A DNA stretch of 64,000 nt from Phaeobacter sp. A36a-5a (GCF_037911135.1 NZ_JBBLYU010000003.1:124001-188000), one strand, 5' to 3'. Positions 36,088 to 45,490 are shown, counted from the first letter of the stretch. The notes: a model not told the origin generated them from the sequence alone. Numbers and translations: made by a program.

Positions 36088-37308
36088 ATGGAATCGACCC
36101 AGCAAACCTCATTTTCCAGGCAGGTGGCGCTGTACTCGGTCATGCAGGACATCATCCATTGCGGTCCGATCTCTCGCGCCTCAATCTCCAAGCAGACCGG
36201 ATTGTCGAAGCAGACAGTTTCCGAGTTAGTTCGTATCCTTGAAGGCGAAGGCTGGATTCGCGAGACGGGCCGGACCTCTGGTCATGTCGGCCGCACGGCG
36301 ACCACCTATGAACTGATACCGGAAAGCGCCTTTATGGCGGCGGTCGATCTTGGCGGCACCAAGGTGCGCGTCGCGATCGTCGATCTCGCTGGTACTATTG
36401 TCGCCGAGGTCGTAGCCCCCACTCATCCAGATGGCGGGCGTCATGTGGCCGATCAAATAGGAGACCTGGTCAGCCGCGCCATCGGCGAGGGAAATGTGGC
36501 CGCCAACACTGTCAGACAGACAGTGGTCGGCTGCCCCGGTGTGCCGGACGTCCTATCCGGAAAGGTGAACTTCGCCCCCAATATTGCCGGAATCGATCAG
36601 ATCGATTTTCGGACCGCGGTATCAGAGGCAACGGGCACAAAGACGCTGCTTGAGAACGACGTTAACCTCGCAGTACTCGGCGAACACTGGCTTGGCGCAG
36701 GCCATGGCATCGACAACGTTGCCCTGATCGCGTTCGGGACCGGGGTTGGCGCAGGGCTGATCGTAAACGGAGCGCTTGTAAGAGGCGCATCAGGAGCCGC
36801 CGGGGAACTTGGCTATCTACCGTTCGGCGCTGATCCTTTCGAGGAAGAATCCCTGCGGGTCGGGGCGTTCGAACGAGTGTCGGCCACGCATGGCATTCGC
36901 GCGGCATATCTCGCCACGACTGGTAAAGATGTCGACGTACCGGCGATATTTGATGCCGCCGCGTCTGGCGAGGTCGCGGCTCGGGAAGTCCTCGATAAAG
37001 TCGCAACTCAAATGGCGCGGGCAGTTGCGGCAATTGGCGCCGTGGTGGCGCCCGAGGTGGTCATCCTCGGCGGAGCAATTGGGTCCCGTCCCGAAATCCT
37101 GACCGCGACCAGCGATGAGCTGAAGCGCTGCTTTCCCTTCCCGATCAGGATCGAACCTGCCCAACTCGGCCATCACGCCGCGCTGAGCGGAGCCGTCGCT
37201 GTTGGACTGACCGAATTGCATACCGAGTTGTTCGCCAAATCTGCGCCCGGCGCGGTCATTACCCTGCCGACCCCGAAACAGGGCAAACTTGCGGGTTCCG
37301 CAGAATGA
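36088..37308 (+). CDS. ROK-family transcriptional regulator (NagC/XylR type)
   Basis: Sugar-responsive repressor, 406 residues. A winged HTH (GPISRASISKQTGLSKQTVS, then ELVRILEGEGWI) precedes a ROK sugar-kinase-like domain with FMAAVDLGGTKVRVAIVDL, VVGCPGVPDVLSGKVNFAPN, LLENDVNLAVLGEH, IAFGTGVGAGLIVNG and GELGYLPFG. The zinc-binding Cys cluster of classic ROK repressors is not evident: PFGADPFEEESL replaces it. Ligand binding may therefore differ. It leads an operon, overlaps the M20 gene by 4 bp, and has an operator palindrome at its own promoter. Confidence 0.92.
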   Translation: MESTQQTSFSRQVALYSVMQDIIHCGPISRASISKQTGLSKQTVSELVRILEGEGWIRETGRTSGHVGRTATTYELIPESAFMAAVDLGGTKVRVAIVDLAGTIVAEVVAPTHPDGGRHVADQIGDLVSRAIGEGNVAANTVRQTVVGCPGVPDVLSGKVNFAPNIAGIDQIDFRTAVSEATGTKTLLENDVNLAVLGEHWLGAGHGIDNVALIAFGTGVGAGLIVNGALVRGASGAAGELGYLPFGADPFEEESLRVGAFERVSATHGIRAAYLATTGKDVDVPAIFDAAASGEVAAREVLDKVATQMARAVAAIGAVVAPEVVILGGAIGSRPEILTATSDELKRCFPFPIRIEPAQLGHHAALSGAVAVGLTELHTELFAKSAPGAVITLPTPKQGKLAGSAE

Positions 37309-38558
37309 CGGCGCATGGCCCCCTGATCACGCTCCTGAGCCAACATCTTGACCGGGCGGTGGTCAACAATCTGCTGGCCCGGGCTGTTCGCGCCGCTTCC
37401 GTGACTGGGGACGAGGTCGCGATGGTTGACATGCTGCGTCCCGAAATGGAGCGTCTATCGCTGTCGCCCTCGGTCGAAGACTTCAGTCCAGGGAGGCCGA
37501 ACATCACAGGACGGCGCGAGGGTGGCGATGGTCCTGACCTTCTTTTCATCGGACATACGGACGTTGTTCATCCGGGCAACTGGAGCGATCATTGGGCTGG
37601 CAAACCACAACAGGACCCCTTTGGCGCGACAATCATCGACGGCGAACTGTGGGGGCGCGGCGCTGCCGATCTCAAGGCTGGCATTTGCACATCGCTCGCC
37701 GCTCTCGATCTTCTGGACCGGGCGGGTATCCGCCTTCTGGGAACGGTGTCTTTCGCATTTGTCGGAGATGAGGAAAGCGGCGAACCCGGCAGCGGAAAAA
37801 GCGCAGGCGTTCGCCATTGGACAGAAAGCGTGCTGGCGGGCGGACTGCCGCGTCCGGATCTGGCGGTCTATGTCGAACCTACCCGCCTGCAGATCCTGCC
37901 GGTGCAGATCGGATTTTATATCGCGGAGATCGTGCTGACGGGCCAATCCGCCTATTTTGGCCGACCGGAGCTCGGCCGCGACGCCCTGAAGGCCGCGCAC
38001 AAGGTCCTTCAGGCGATTTGGGATCACTCGGAACGAATTTCGGCCGCTGGCAGCCATCCGATTCTGGGGCGCAGCAACATCCTTGTAACGGGGCTTGAAG
38101 CCGGGGGGCTGATTGCTGTTCCCGGAGAATGCCGCTTTTCGCTGATTGGCAAGCTTCTGCCCGGTGACGACCTTGATGCAGCCACCTCGGAACTGGAAGC
38201 CGTGATCCGCGCCGCAATTGCTGAGGACATCCGCGTCAAAATAGATTTCACCGCCGGTCGCGACCATCCGCTAGGCGGCTCCCCGGCCGGGATCGAAGCC
38301 GATCATGAGATGGTCCGGCAGCTCTCTGCTTCCATCGCGGCCGTACGGCCCGATCGCGGTGCAGTTGAAGGTGCGCCCTTCTGGTCGGAAATGCCCTTTC
38401 TGACAGCAAAGCTCGGCGTGCCGACTGTCTATTGCGCACCTGGCGATATCAGCATCTGCCATACGAACCACGAACGCGTTCCCCTGCAGGATTACCACGA
38501 CGGGATTGTCGCCTTCGCAGCCTTCATCGCACTCACATGTGGAATTCGGTCCGACTGA
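37305..38558 (+). CDS. M20-family metallohydrolase (ArgE/DapE-like)
   Basis: Zinc-dependent deacylase or peptidase, 417 residues, cytoplasmic. Metal and catalytic motifs: FIGHTDVVHPG (His, Asp), ELWGRGAADLKAG (bridging Asp), FVGDEESGEPGSG (general-base Glu and ligand Glu), YVEPTRLQI (Glu ligand region) and SICHTNHERV (last His). A dimerisation lid domain spans about 200-310. ArgE/DapE-type enzymes remove N-acyl groups from amino acids. In this operon it probably processes the imported compound. Confidence 0.88.
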   Translation: MTAHGPLITLLSQHLDRAVVNNLLARAVRAASVTGDEVAMVDMLRPEMERLSLSPSVEDFSPGRPNITGRREGGDGPDLLFIGHTDVVHPGNWSDHWAGKPQQDPFGATIIDGELWGRGAADLKAGICTSLAALDLLDRAGIRLLGTVSFAFVGDEESGEPGSGKSAGVRHWTESVLAGGLPRPDLAVYVEPTRLQILPVQIGFYIAEIVLTGQSAYFGRPELGRDALKAAHKVLQAIWDHSERISAAGSHPILGRSNILVTGLEAGGLIAVPGECRFSLIGKLLPGDDLDAATSELEAVIRAAIAEDIRVKIDFTAGRDHPLGGSPAGIEADHEMVRQLSASIAAVRPDRGAVEGAPFWSEMPFLTAKLGVPTVYCAPGDISICHTNHERVPLQDYHDGIVAFAAFIALTCGIRSD

Positions 38559-38587
38559 ATACAGGGGCCACAACAGGGAGAGAGACT

Positions 38588-39649
38588 ATGAATTGCACTT
38601 CCAGAAATCTTCTTGCATCGTTGTCGGTACTTGCCTTCATGGCAATGCCTGCATCGGCCCAGACCGTCGGACCCTCGGGCGAGGCGGCAACCCCCTCCTC
38701 GGCTGTGATCGTTGATGATGCGCAGGCGAGCCAGCTGCAATCCCGGGGCCTTAGGGCGGCGCTGCTCTGGCACGATCAATCCGACTTTGTGAACGCGGTT
38801 ACCGCAGGCGCAACCGATGAATTCACCCGGCTTGGTATCGAGGTGGTTGCCACGACATCAGCCGGCTTTGACAGTGCGCGTCAACTTGCTGACATCGAAA
38901 CCGCGCTCGCGCTCAACCCCGATATCATCTTGTCCCTGCCGCTCGACCCCGTGGCATCTGCGTCGGCCTTCAAGAAAGCACGCGACGCCGGTGTCGAGTT
39001 GGTTTTCCTTTCCAACCTCCCGTCCGGCTACGAGCATCCTGCCGACTATGCCGCCATCGTGACCGACGATCTGTTCCAGATGGGCAAGCAGGCAGCCGAC
39101 ATTCTGGCGGGCGCGATGGGCGGCACAGGCGACGTGGGCTGGATCTTTCACGACGCCGCTTACTACGTGACGAACCAGCGCGACAATGCCTTCAAGACGA
39201 CGATCGAAACCCACTATCCCGGGATGGAGATTGTCGCCGAGGCCGGTATCAGCGATCCCGCAAGGGCAGAGGAAATCGCGAATGCCATGCTGTTGCAGAA
39301 CCCCAACATCGGTGGGATCTACGTGACATGGGCAGGTCCGGCCGAAGGTGTGCTCGCCGCGCTGCGCGCAAACGGCAACAGCTCAACCCGTATCGTGACG
39401 CTCGACCTGTCTGAGCCGATTGCTCTCGATATGGTCAAGGGCGGCAATGTCGTCGGCATCGTTGCCGATGAGGCCTATGAGCTCGGGCGCGCCATGGCCG
39501 CTGCCGGGGCGCGCGGGGTTCTCGACCTCGACAACCCGCCCTTTGTCGTTGCACCGGCCGTCTCGGTTACCGCCAAAAATGTCAACGAAGGTTGGAACCA
39601 ATCGCTGAATCTGGATGCGCCGCAATCGGTTCTCGACGCGCAGCAATAA
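38588..39649 (+). CDS. ABC transporter substrate-binding protein, type I periplasmic (sugar-type)
   Basis: Periplasmic binding protein, 353 residues, resembling ribose/autoinducer-2 binding proteins. Signal peptide ends ASAQ near residue 24. The core shows LRAALLWHDQSDFVNAV, TSAGFDSARQLADIETAL, NPDIILSLPLDP and a GIYVTWAGPAEGVLAAL segment. Residues 26-55 are a low-complexity linker between signal and fold. It starts 29 bases after the M20 gene and is followed by its permease. The ligand is unknown; a sugar or amino-sugar derivative is likely from family and context. Confidence 0.88.
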   Translation: MNCTSRNLLASLSVLAFMAMPASAQTVGPSGEAATPSSAVIVDDAQASQLQSRGLRAALLWHDQSDFVNAVTAGATDEFTRLGIEVVATTSAGFDSARQLADIETALALNPDIILSLPLDPVASASAFKKARDAGVELVFLSNLPSGYEHPADYAAIVTDDLFQMGKQAADILAGAMGGTGDVGWIFHDAAYYVTNQRDNAFKTTIETHYPGMEIVAEAGISDPARAEEIANAMLLQNPNIGGIYVTWAGPAEGVLAALRANGNSSTRIVTLDLSEPIALDMVKGGNVVGIVADEAYELGRAMAAAGARGVLDLDNPPFVVAPAVSVTAKNVNEGWNQSLNLDAPQSVLDAQQ

Positions 39650-39718
39650 TCTACCCCCGCTGCGCCCGGAGCGATCCGGGCGCAGGCCCAGATGAATTCC
39701 CGCAATTGGACGGAGACC

Positions 39719-40666
39719 ATGTCGCCAAAATTTCCTAACCGGGCCGTTCTGCAAGGGCTGATCGTCTATGCGGGTTTCGTGCTCATTTTCCTCTTCTTTG
39801 CCGCGATGCTTTGGGACCGTGGCTTCCTTTCCCCCCAGAACCTGACGAACATCGTCTTACAGACAGCTCCGGCAACGGTGCTCGCGATTGGACTGGTCTT
39901 TGTCTTGGCAGCGGGCGAGATCGACCTTTCGTTCGGTGCCGCGGTCGCACTTTCGGCGATCGTCGCCGCGATGGTCATGCGGGTCGCGCCCTGGCCTATT
40001 GGCGTCGCCGCAGGGCTGGCAACAGGCATGGCGGTGGGCTTTGTCAACGGGGCCATCGTCGCCTATGCCCGGCTTCCCTCCTTCCTTGTTACATTGGCCA
40101 CGATGGGTGTCGTAGCGGGCATCGCGCGTGAATTGTCCAATTTGCAATCCATCCCGGTCACCGCCGATGCTTTCATCGGCATTTTTGGCGGCGGAAAACT
40201 GTTCGGCATCCCCTCGCTTGTGATCTGGACCATTCTAGCGCTGTTGATCGGACATCTAGTTTTTCGTGAAACGCGCTATGGGGCCCATGTATTGGCAACC
40301 GGCGACAATCCACGCGCGGCCCTGGTCTCGGGCATCCGCGTCGCTCGCCTGCGGTTGTCGGTGCTTATGGTATCCGGGGCCTGCGCCGGCTTGGCTGGTC
40401 TGCTTTATGCCGGACGTCTCCAGTCAGCCCGCTACACCTTGGGCGAAAGCGATCTGATGACTGTCATCGCCGCCGTCATCGTGGGCGGCACCGCCCTGAA
40501 CGGCGGACGAGGCAGCGTTCCTGGCGCGCTCGTTGGAAGCCTGATGATGGGCATGCTGTCCAACGGGCTGATCCTGATGGGGCTATCTGTTTCTTGGCAG
40601 ATGATCATCAAGGGCCTGATCGTTCTGGCCGCCGTCGCCGTTTCACTACGCGAACCGAACCGCTGA
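39719..40666 (+). CDS. ABC transporter permease (RbsC/CUT2 type)
   Basis: Membrane permease, 315 residues, eight to ten helices. VLAIGLVFVLAAGEIDLSFGA, the GETR-like VFRETRYGAHVLATGDNPRAAL loop and GGTALNGGRGSVPGALVG identify the BPD_transp_2 (RbsC) family. The ATG at 39719 has GGAG seven bases upstream; an in-frame ATG at 39692 would add nine residues. It is 13 bases before the PLP-enzyme gene. Confidence 0.92.
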   Translation: MSPKFPNRAVLQGLIVYAGFVLIFLFFAAMLWDRGFLSPQNLTNIVLQTAPATVLAIGLVFVLAAGEIDLSFGAAVALSAIVAAMVMRVAPWPIGVAAGLATGMAVGFVNGAIVAYARLPSFLVTLATMGVVAGIARELSNLQSIPVTADAFIGIFGGGKLFGIPSLVIWTILALLIGHLVFRETRYGAHVLATGDNPRAALVSGIRVARLRLSVLMVSGACAGLAGLLYAGRLQSARYTLGESDLMTVIAAVIVGGTALNGGRGSVPGALVGSLMMGMLSNGLILMGLSVSWQMIIKGLIVLAAVAVSLREPNR

Positions 40667-40679
40667 AAGGAAAACAGAC

Positions 40680-41897
40680 ATGTTCCTCGATGTCCTTCGC
40701 CGTCGAAATCCCGATTTCGTCCTCGCCGCGCAGATGCTGCACAGGACGGGCGAAATCCCCGCGAACTCTTACGTTCTTGATCTGGACGCGGTTGCAGAAA
40801 ACGCACGCCTGATCCGTGCGGAAGCCGATAAGTTTGACCTCAAGGTCTTCGCGATGACCAAGCAGGTGAGCCGCAACTCGGGGTTTTGCCGCGCCGTGAT
40901 GGCTGGCGGCATTGATCGCGCGGTTGCTGTCGATATGGCTTGCGCCATCGCTTGCCATAACGCCGGGTTGAAAATCGGGCACCTCGGCCATCTCGTGCAG
41001 GTACCGCGCGCAGAAGCCGCGATGGCAGCGCGACAACTTACGCCCGATTACTGGACCGTGTTTTCGCAGGCCAAGGCGGCAGAGGCGGCAGAGGCCGCAC
41101 TGGCAGCCGGACGCGAACAACCACTGCTTGCCCGTGTGCAGACCGCCGGAGATACATTCTATCGCGGTCATGAAGGTGGGTTTCCCGCAGAGGATGCGGT
41201 CGCAGCCGCAGGCTGGATGTCCCAGCTGAGCGGCGCGCGTTTCGCTGGCATCACCACGTTTCCTGCGCAGCTCTATGACCACACCACAGGCAAGATTAGA
41301 CATACACCAAACCTTGGCACCCTGAAGCGGACCGCTGATGCTCTGCAACGCGCGGGCTTTGACAAGATCGAAATCAACGCACCCGGCACGACATCTCTTG
41401 TCACACTTGAGGCGCTTGCTGAAGCCGGAGCAACCCAGGTCGAACCCGGCAACGGGCTGCACGGCACGACACCTCTCCATGCCGTCGAGGATCTGCCCGA
41501 GATGCCAGCTGTTCTCTACCTCAGCGAGGTCAGCCACCTTCATGGCGGCCGCGCCTATTGCTTCGGCGGAGGTCTATATGTCGATCCGGTCTTTCCCGAA
41601 TATGGCATCAAGGCATTGGTCACCACATCCCCCAGCGTAGACACTACTGATTTGAGATGCGTCGAGATCCCGCCGCCATCTGCGATTGACTATTACGGGA
41701 TGATCGACGCCACAGGCGCCAACGCTCCCGCACCCGGTGACACGGTCGTTTTCGGCTTCCGCGGCCAGGCCTTCGTCACCCGCGCCCACTCGGTCGGCAT
41801 CGAGGGCGTATCGAAGGGCAAGCCGCGCGTGGTGTCGATCGAAAACAGCTACGGGCAGGCAGAACCCTGGCTAAGAATCCGGAATGCGACAAGATGA
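40680..41897 (+). CDS. YhfX-like PLP-dependent amino-acid racemase/lyase (alanine racemase N-terminal fold)
   Basis: 405 residues, type III PLP fold. SYVLDLDAVAENARLI is followed by LKVFAMTKQVSRNSGF with Lys61 as the probable Schiff-base lysine, ARVQTAGDTFYRGHEGGF, and TTSLVTLEALAEAGATQVEPG for the phosphate cup. This pattern matches E. coli YhfX, of unknown function, rather than alanine racemase. It is inserted between permease and ATPase genes of one ABC transporter, overlapping the ATPase by 4 bp, so its substrate is probably part of the imported compound. Racemase, epimerase or lyase activity is possible. Confidence 0.8.
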   Translation: MFLDVLRRRNPDFVLAAQMLHRTGEIPANSYVLDLDAVAENARLIRAEADKFDLKVFAMTKQVSRNSGFCRAVMAGGIDRAVAVDMACAIACHNAGLKIGHLGHLVQVPRAEAAMAARQLTPDYWTVFSQAKAAEAAEAALAAGREQPLLARVQTAGDTFYRGHEGGFPAEDAVAAAGWMSQLSGARFAGITTFPAQLYDHTTGKIRHTPNLGTLKRTADALQRAGFDKIEINAPGTTSLVTLEALAEAGATQVEPGNGLHGTTPLHAVEDLPEMPAVLYLSEVSHLHGGRAYCFGGGLYVDPVFPEYGIKALVTTSPSVDTTDLRCVEIPPPSAIDYYGMIDATGANAPAPGDTVVFGFRGQAFVTRAHSVGIEGVSKGKPRVVSIENSYGQAEPWLRIRNATR

Positions 41898-42628
41898 CCC
41901 CGGTTCTTCAACTCAGAAATATCCGCAAATCCTTTGGCGGAGTCACGGCGATCCAGGATTTCTCGCTCGACATGCTCGCAGGTGAAGTCGTGGCACTTGT
42001 CGGCGACAACGGCGCCGGCAAATCAACTCTCATCAAGATGATCTCAGGTGTCTACACACCCAGTTCAGGCGAGATGCTTCTGGATGGAAAGCCAGCAAAC
42101 TTTCCTGACGCTTCAGTTGCTCGGGAACGGGGGGTAGAGGTTGTCTATCAGGATCTGGCACTGGCCGATCAACAGACTGTCTACATGAACCTCTTTCTTG
42201 GTCGTGAACCCGTGAAGGGGCCGCTGCGGCTGCTTGATCGCAAGAGAATGATCGCCGAAACGGACGCGCTTGTTCGTGAACTGGATGTGCGCATCCCGTC
42301 CGCATCCGCTACGATTCGCGACCTTTCAGGGGGACAACGCCAAGGTGTCGCAATCGCACGCGCAACGCATTGGGCAAGGAAACTAATCCTGCTCGACGAA
42401 CCCACTGCCGCGCTTGGCGTCGCTGAAACCGCCCGGGTCGAAGCAACAGTTGAATCACTGAAAGCACGCAACCTCGCAATCTTCATCGTCTCCCATAGTC
42501 TCGATCAGGTCTTCCGCCTGTCGGACCGTATCTGTGTCCTGCGCCGCGGCGAGCAGATCGGGATCCGCGAGACAGACAAGACCGACAAGAATGAAATCGT
42601 CTCGATGATCACCGGCGTCTCAAAATGA
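41894..42628 (+). CDS. ABC transporter ATP-binding protein (single-domain CUT2 type)
   Basis: Transport ATPase, 244 residues. Walker A VGDNGAGKSTLIKM, signature LSGGQRQGVAIARAT, Walker B KLILLDEPTAALGVAE and IVSHSLDQVF are intact. CUT2 ATPases such as RbsA usually have two fused domains of about 500 residues; this is a single domain like FrcA of the rhizobial fructose system, so it must homodimerise. It is the last gene of the ROK-controlled operon. Confidence 0.92.
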   Translation: MTPVLQLRNIRKSFGGVTAIQDFSLDMLAGEVVALVGDNGAGKSTLIKMISGVYTPSSGEMLLDGKPANFPDASVARERGVEVVYQDLALADQQTVYMNLFLGREPVKGPLRLLDRKRMIAETDALVRELDVRIPSASATIRDLSGGQRQGVAIARATHWARKLILLDEPTAALGVAETARVEATVESLKARNLAIFIVSHSLDQVFRLSDRICVLRRGEQIGIRETDKTDKNEIVSMITGVSK

Positions 42629-42797
42629 AACAGGCTGGCGGTCGCACTCGCCAAAGACAGCGCGCCTAAGGATCGGGCGACCAAATATCATTCCCTTGAG
42701 GCAAGTCTTGCAAATGTCGTGAACACGGAAGGCGTTGCGCTACCGCTGCGATCGCACCTATCAGCGCAACAGCATTCGATTGCTCATCAGAAAAACG

Positions 42798-43436
42798 TTA
42801 GTGTATCAGACTGTTCGCCCCGATCAGGATCGAAGCGCCCACAAACACCGTCAAGGCAATCGACAACATCCCGGCGCAGACACCCGCCAGCACGATGATC
42901 CCATCCCGTTCCAGCAGCCCGATGCTGGCAACAAACAGGGCAATTGCTGGAAACCAACCGCTGAGCGGCAGCGGCACGAACAGCGCCAGGGAAACCAGAA
43001 ACAGCAGGCCTCCGGTCAGCTGTTCTCTTCGTGGCTGAAACACCGCCCGCAAGCGCGGTCGGGCAATCCGCTCCAGCCGCCGCGACACGGGGCGCAAGCG
43101 CAGCACGATACGGCGCATGCCTGTGCCGGAAAAACGGATCCGCGCGATACGTCGCGGCAGCCGGACGCTGGAAAATCCCAGTCCCATCTGCGCGCAGAAA
43201 AACAAGAGCGGCAAAGCGGTGACAAGGGTTGACCCTGGAGGCAAAGGAAGAAGATTAATCAGGCACGACAGCAAGATTGCCCATCCGAAGGACCTGTCGC
43301 CAAGCTGCTCCAGAAAGGTGCCAAGCGCGATATGATCGGAGTTTTGATGGTAGCGGATCACGCGCAGCAGAGTGAAGGAGAGAGAGCGCTTCCTGATCAA
43401 GCCTATAGCACCGGGACATCCAGAAACAGCTTTCAC
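42798..43436 (-). CDS. ExoD-family membrane protein
   Basis: 212 residues with four or five hydrophobic segments, matching the ExoD family first linked to exopolysaccharide synthesis in rhizobia. ALGTFLEQLGDRSFGWAILL, NLLPLPPGSTLVTALPLLFF and FVPLPLSGWFPAIALFVASIG-type blocks are characteristic. The frame opens at a GTG at 43436, but homology begins near residue 34, so the true start may be downstream. It converges on the ABC operon. The biochemical role is not established for the family. Confidence 0.75.
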   Translation of the reverse strand: MKAVSGCPGAIGLIRKRSLSFTLLRVIRYHQNSDHIALGTFLEQLGDRSFGWAILLSCLINLLPLPPGSTLVTALPLLFFCAQMGLGFSSVRLPRRIARIRFSGTGMRRIVLRLRPVSRRLERIARPRLRAVFQPRREQLTGGLLFLVSLALFVPLPLSGWFPAIALFVASIGLLERDGIIVLAGVCAGMLSIALTVFVGASILIGANSLIH

Positions 43437-43472
43437 ATTCGCCTCGCAACTCGGACCGTGCCTGTCTCCTGC

Positions 43473-44390
43473 TTAGCGCCTTGCTGTGTCTGCGGCAACC
43501 GGCTTCGCAGCTGAGACAGTCGCACCGACCCTGTTCCAGAGTTCCTCGGCAACAACCCCAATGGGCTGGTCCCTGCGCCGCATCTTGAATATCACTGTCC
43601 GTCGCAGCGGGAACCCGTCCAGGTTCAGGGACAGCAAAGCCCCGGAACGCCGCTCCTCCTCTGTCATGTGATCTGGCAGACCGCCCCAGCCAAGCCCGGC
43701 GAGGATCACCTTTTTCTTGGCCGCGAGATCGGACACCGTCCATTTCAGGCTCCCGGACAAGAGATCGCGGCTTTGGTCATGCGCCGCGCCGCCGGTGCCG
43801 GCGGCGACCACCTGCACATGGCTTTGCATTTCGGATGCCGACAAGGCGCGGGACCCGGCGGGCAGGTTCAAGGCGGGACTGGCCACCGGCCGGATCGTGA
43901 CTTCTGCAACCGGCTCTGCCTCCACGTCGTCCAGCGGCACCCCGTCGAGGGAGGCGACCGCGATATCCGCTTTGCCCTCCATCAGCCGGGCAATCGGGCC
44001 GCCCATCATTTCCATCCGCAGCCGGAGGTGGGTCGCCGGGTGGCGCCGTCCGGTGTCCGCAAGCGCCGGCAGCAAAGGGTCCAGGTCCATGGTGGCACTG
44101 ACGGCAAGTGTCAGCTCCGGCTCTTCGCGGGCGCGCAGCCGGGCGGCGGTGGATCGAAGCCCCTGCATCTGCCGCAGCACCCGCGACGCCTCGCGGTAAA
44201 ATATCTCGCCTGCCGGGGTGAGCGCGGGGCGGTAGGCCTCGCGGCTGAACAGCTCCAGCTCCAGCTCCTCCTCCAGCTGGCGGATTGTGTGGCTGATAGC
44301 GGACTGCGACTTGTTCAGGCGCTCCGCCGCGCCGCGGAAGGTTCCGGTGGAGACGATCGCCTCCAGGGCCAGGAGCTGGTCGTGTTTCAT
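43473..44390 (-). CDS. LysR-family transcriptional regulator
   Basis: 305 residues. The N-terminal HTH (LALEAIVSTGTFRGAAERLN, then KSQSAISHTIRQLE) is intact and followed by a LysR substrate-binding domain (LTLAVSATMDLDPLLPAL). It is transcribed away from the glutathione transferase operon, the standard LysR arrangement, and most likely activates it. The 108-bp gap contains ATTAC-N6-GTTAT, an imperfect inverted repeat near 44410 compatible with a LysR box. The inducer is unknown. Confidence 0.93.
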   Translation of the reverse strand: MKHDQLLALEAIVSTGTFRGAAERLNKSQSAISHTIRQLEEELELELFSREAYRPALTPAGEIFYREASRVLRQMQGLRSTAARLRAREEPELTLAVSATMDLDPLLPALADTGRRHPATHLRLRMEMMGGPIARLMEGKADIAVASLDGVPLDDVEAEPVAEVTIRPVASPALNLPAGSRALSASEMQSHVQVVAAGTGGAAHDQSRDLLSGSLKWTVSDLAAKKKVILAGLGWGGLPDHMTEEERRSGALLSLNLDGFPLRRTVIFKMRRRDQPIGVVAEELWNRVGATVSAAKPVAADTARR

Positions 44391-44498
44391 CGGCTTCCAA
44401 CATGATCAGATTACCTAATCGTTATGCTGAAAACACAATATTATCAATAAATCATATCAGGAGGTAGTCAGAGGGCATCACCACCACAGGAGACTGTC

Positions 44499-45110
44499 AT
44501 GAAACTCTACTACAAACCCGGTGCCTGCCCGCTGGCCAGCCATATTGCCCTGTATGAAACCGGCCGCCCGTTTGACATCGAAGCGGTCGATACCGCGGCG
44601 GGGCGGACCGAAAGCGGCGCGGATTACCGTGCGATCAATCCCAAAGGCTATGTTCCGGCCCTGGGCCTGGACGACGGCAGCATCCTGACCGAAGGGGCGG
44701 CTGTTCTCCAGTACATCGCGGACAGCCACCCGGCGGCTGGTCTGGCGCCGGCGGCGGGCACCTTGGCCCGGGCGCGGATGCAGGAACAGCTCAACTGGAT
44801 CGGGACCGAGCTGCACAAGGCCTTTGGCCCGCTGTTCCGCGAGGGCACGTCCGAAGCCGGCAAGGACGACGCGGGCACCGCTGTTGCGGGCAAGTTCGAT
44901 TTCATCGAGACGCAGCTGGAAGATGGCCGCGAGTGGCTGGTAGACGACCAGTTCTCGGTCGCGGATGCCTATCTGTTCGTGGTCTCGAACTGGGCGAACT
45001 TCACCGGCATCGATCTGGCCCGCTGGCCCAATCTGGCCGCCTTTGTCAGCCGCAGTGCTGCCCGCCCGTCGGCCCAGGCCGCAATGCGCGCAGAGGGGCT
45101 GATCCAATGA
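44499..45110 (+). CDS. Beta-class glutathione S-transferase
   Basis: Conjugates glutathione to electrophiles; 203 residues. The N-terminus MKLYYKPGACPLASHI is almost that of E. coli GstA and carries the beta-class Cys10. LTEGAAVLQYIADSHP is the glutathione-binding Ser/Glu block and FSVADAYLFVVSNWA the N-capping box. It heads an operon with the NTF2-like and tautomerase genes (4-bp overlap), divergent from LysR. Confidence 0.93.
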   Translation: MKLYYKPGACPLASHIALYETGRPFDIEAVDTAAGRTESGADYRAINPKGYVPALGLDDGSILTEGAAVLQYIADSHPAAGLAPAAGTLARARMQEQLNWIGTELHKAFGPLFREGTSEAGKDDAGTAVAGKFDFIETQLEDGREWLVDDQFSVADAYLFVVSNWANFTGIDLARWPNLAAFVSRSAARPSAQAAMRAEGLIQ

Positions 45111-45487
45111 CGCCTGCCGCCCACAATGAGGTCGGCGCACTGATGGAGGCCTATTTCGAGGGCCTCCACCAGGCCGACAGCGCCCTGCTGCGCAAGGTTT
45201 TCCACCCGCGGCTGGCTTATGTCTGCGCCACCGAAGGCGACGAACTGTATCTGGATCTTGAAACCTACATGGCCCGCGTCGATAGCCGCGAGCCTCCGGC
45301 CGAACGCGGCGAGGCGCGCAAGGAGGAGATCCTGGAAATCGCTTTTGCCAGCGGCCGGCTGGCCCGTGTCAGCGCCCGGATGACCATGATGGGGCGGGAT
45401 TTCCACGACCTGCTGACCCTTGTCCGCCACGGCTCGGAGTGGCGTATCGTGGCAAAAGTGTTTTCCTATGTTCCGCGAAAGGACTGA
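45107..45487 (+). CDS. NTF2-like (SnoaL/lumazine-binding) superfamily protein
   Basis: 126 residues with the cone-shaped NTF2 pattern: an N-terminal helix (VGALMEAYFEGLHQADSALL) then RKVFHPRLAYVC, and C-terminal strands HDLLTLVRHGSEWRIVAKVF. Members range from isomerases and dehydratases to ligand-binding proteins, so function is open. It overlaps the GST gene by 4 bp and precedes a tautomerase by 3 bases, suggesting catabolism or detoxification of the same compound. Confidence 0.82.
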   Translation: MTPAAHNEVGALMEAYFEGLHQADSALLRKVFHPRLAYVCATEGDELYLDLETYMARVDSREPPAERGEARKEEILEIAFASGRLARVSARMTMMGRDFHDLLTLVRHGSEWRIVAKVFSYVPRKD

Positions 45488-45490
45488 ACG

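Noticed and set aside
42625..42669. 14-codon frame overlapping the end of the ABC ATPase gene
   Set aside because: Too short, no supporting features, and likely chance.
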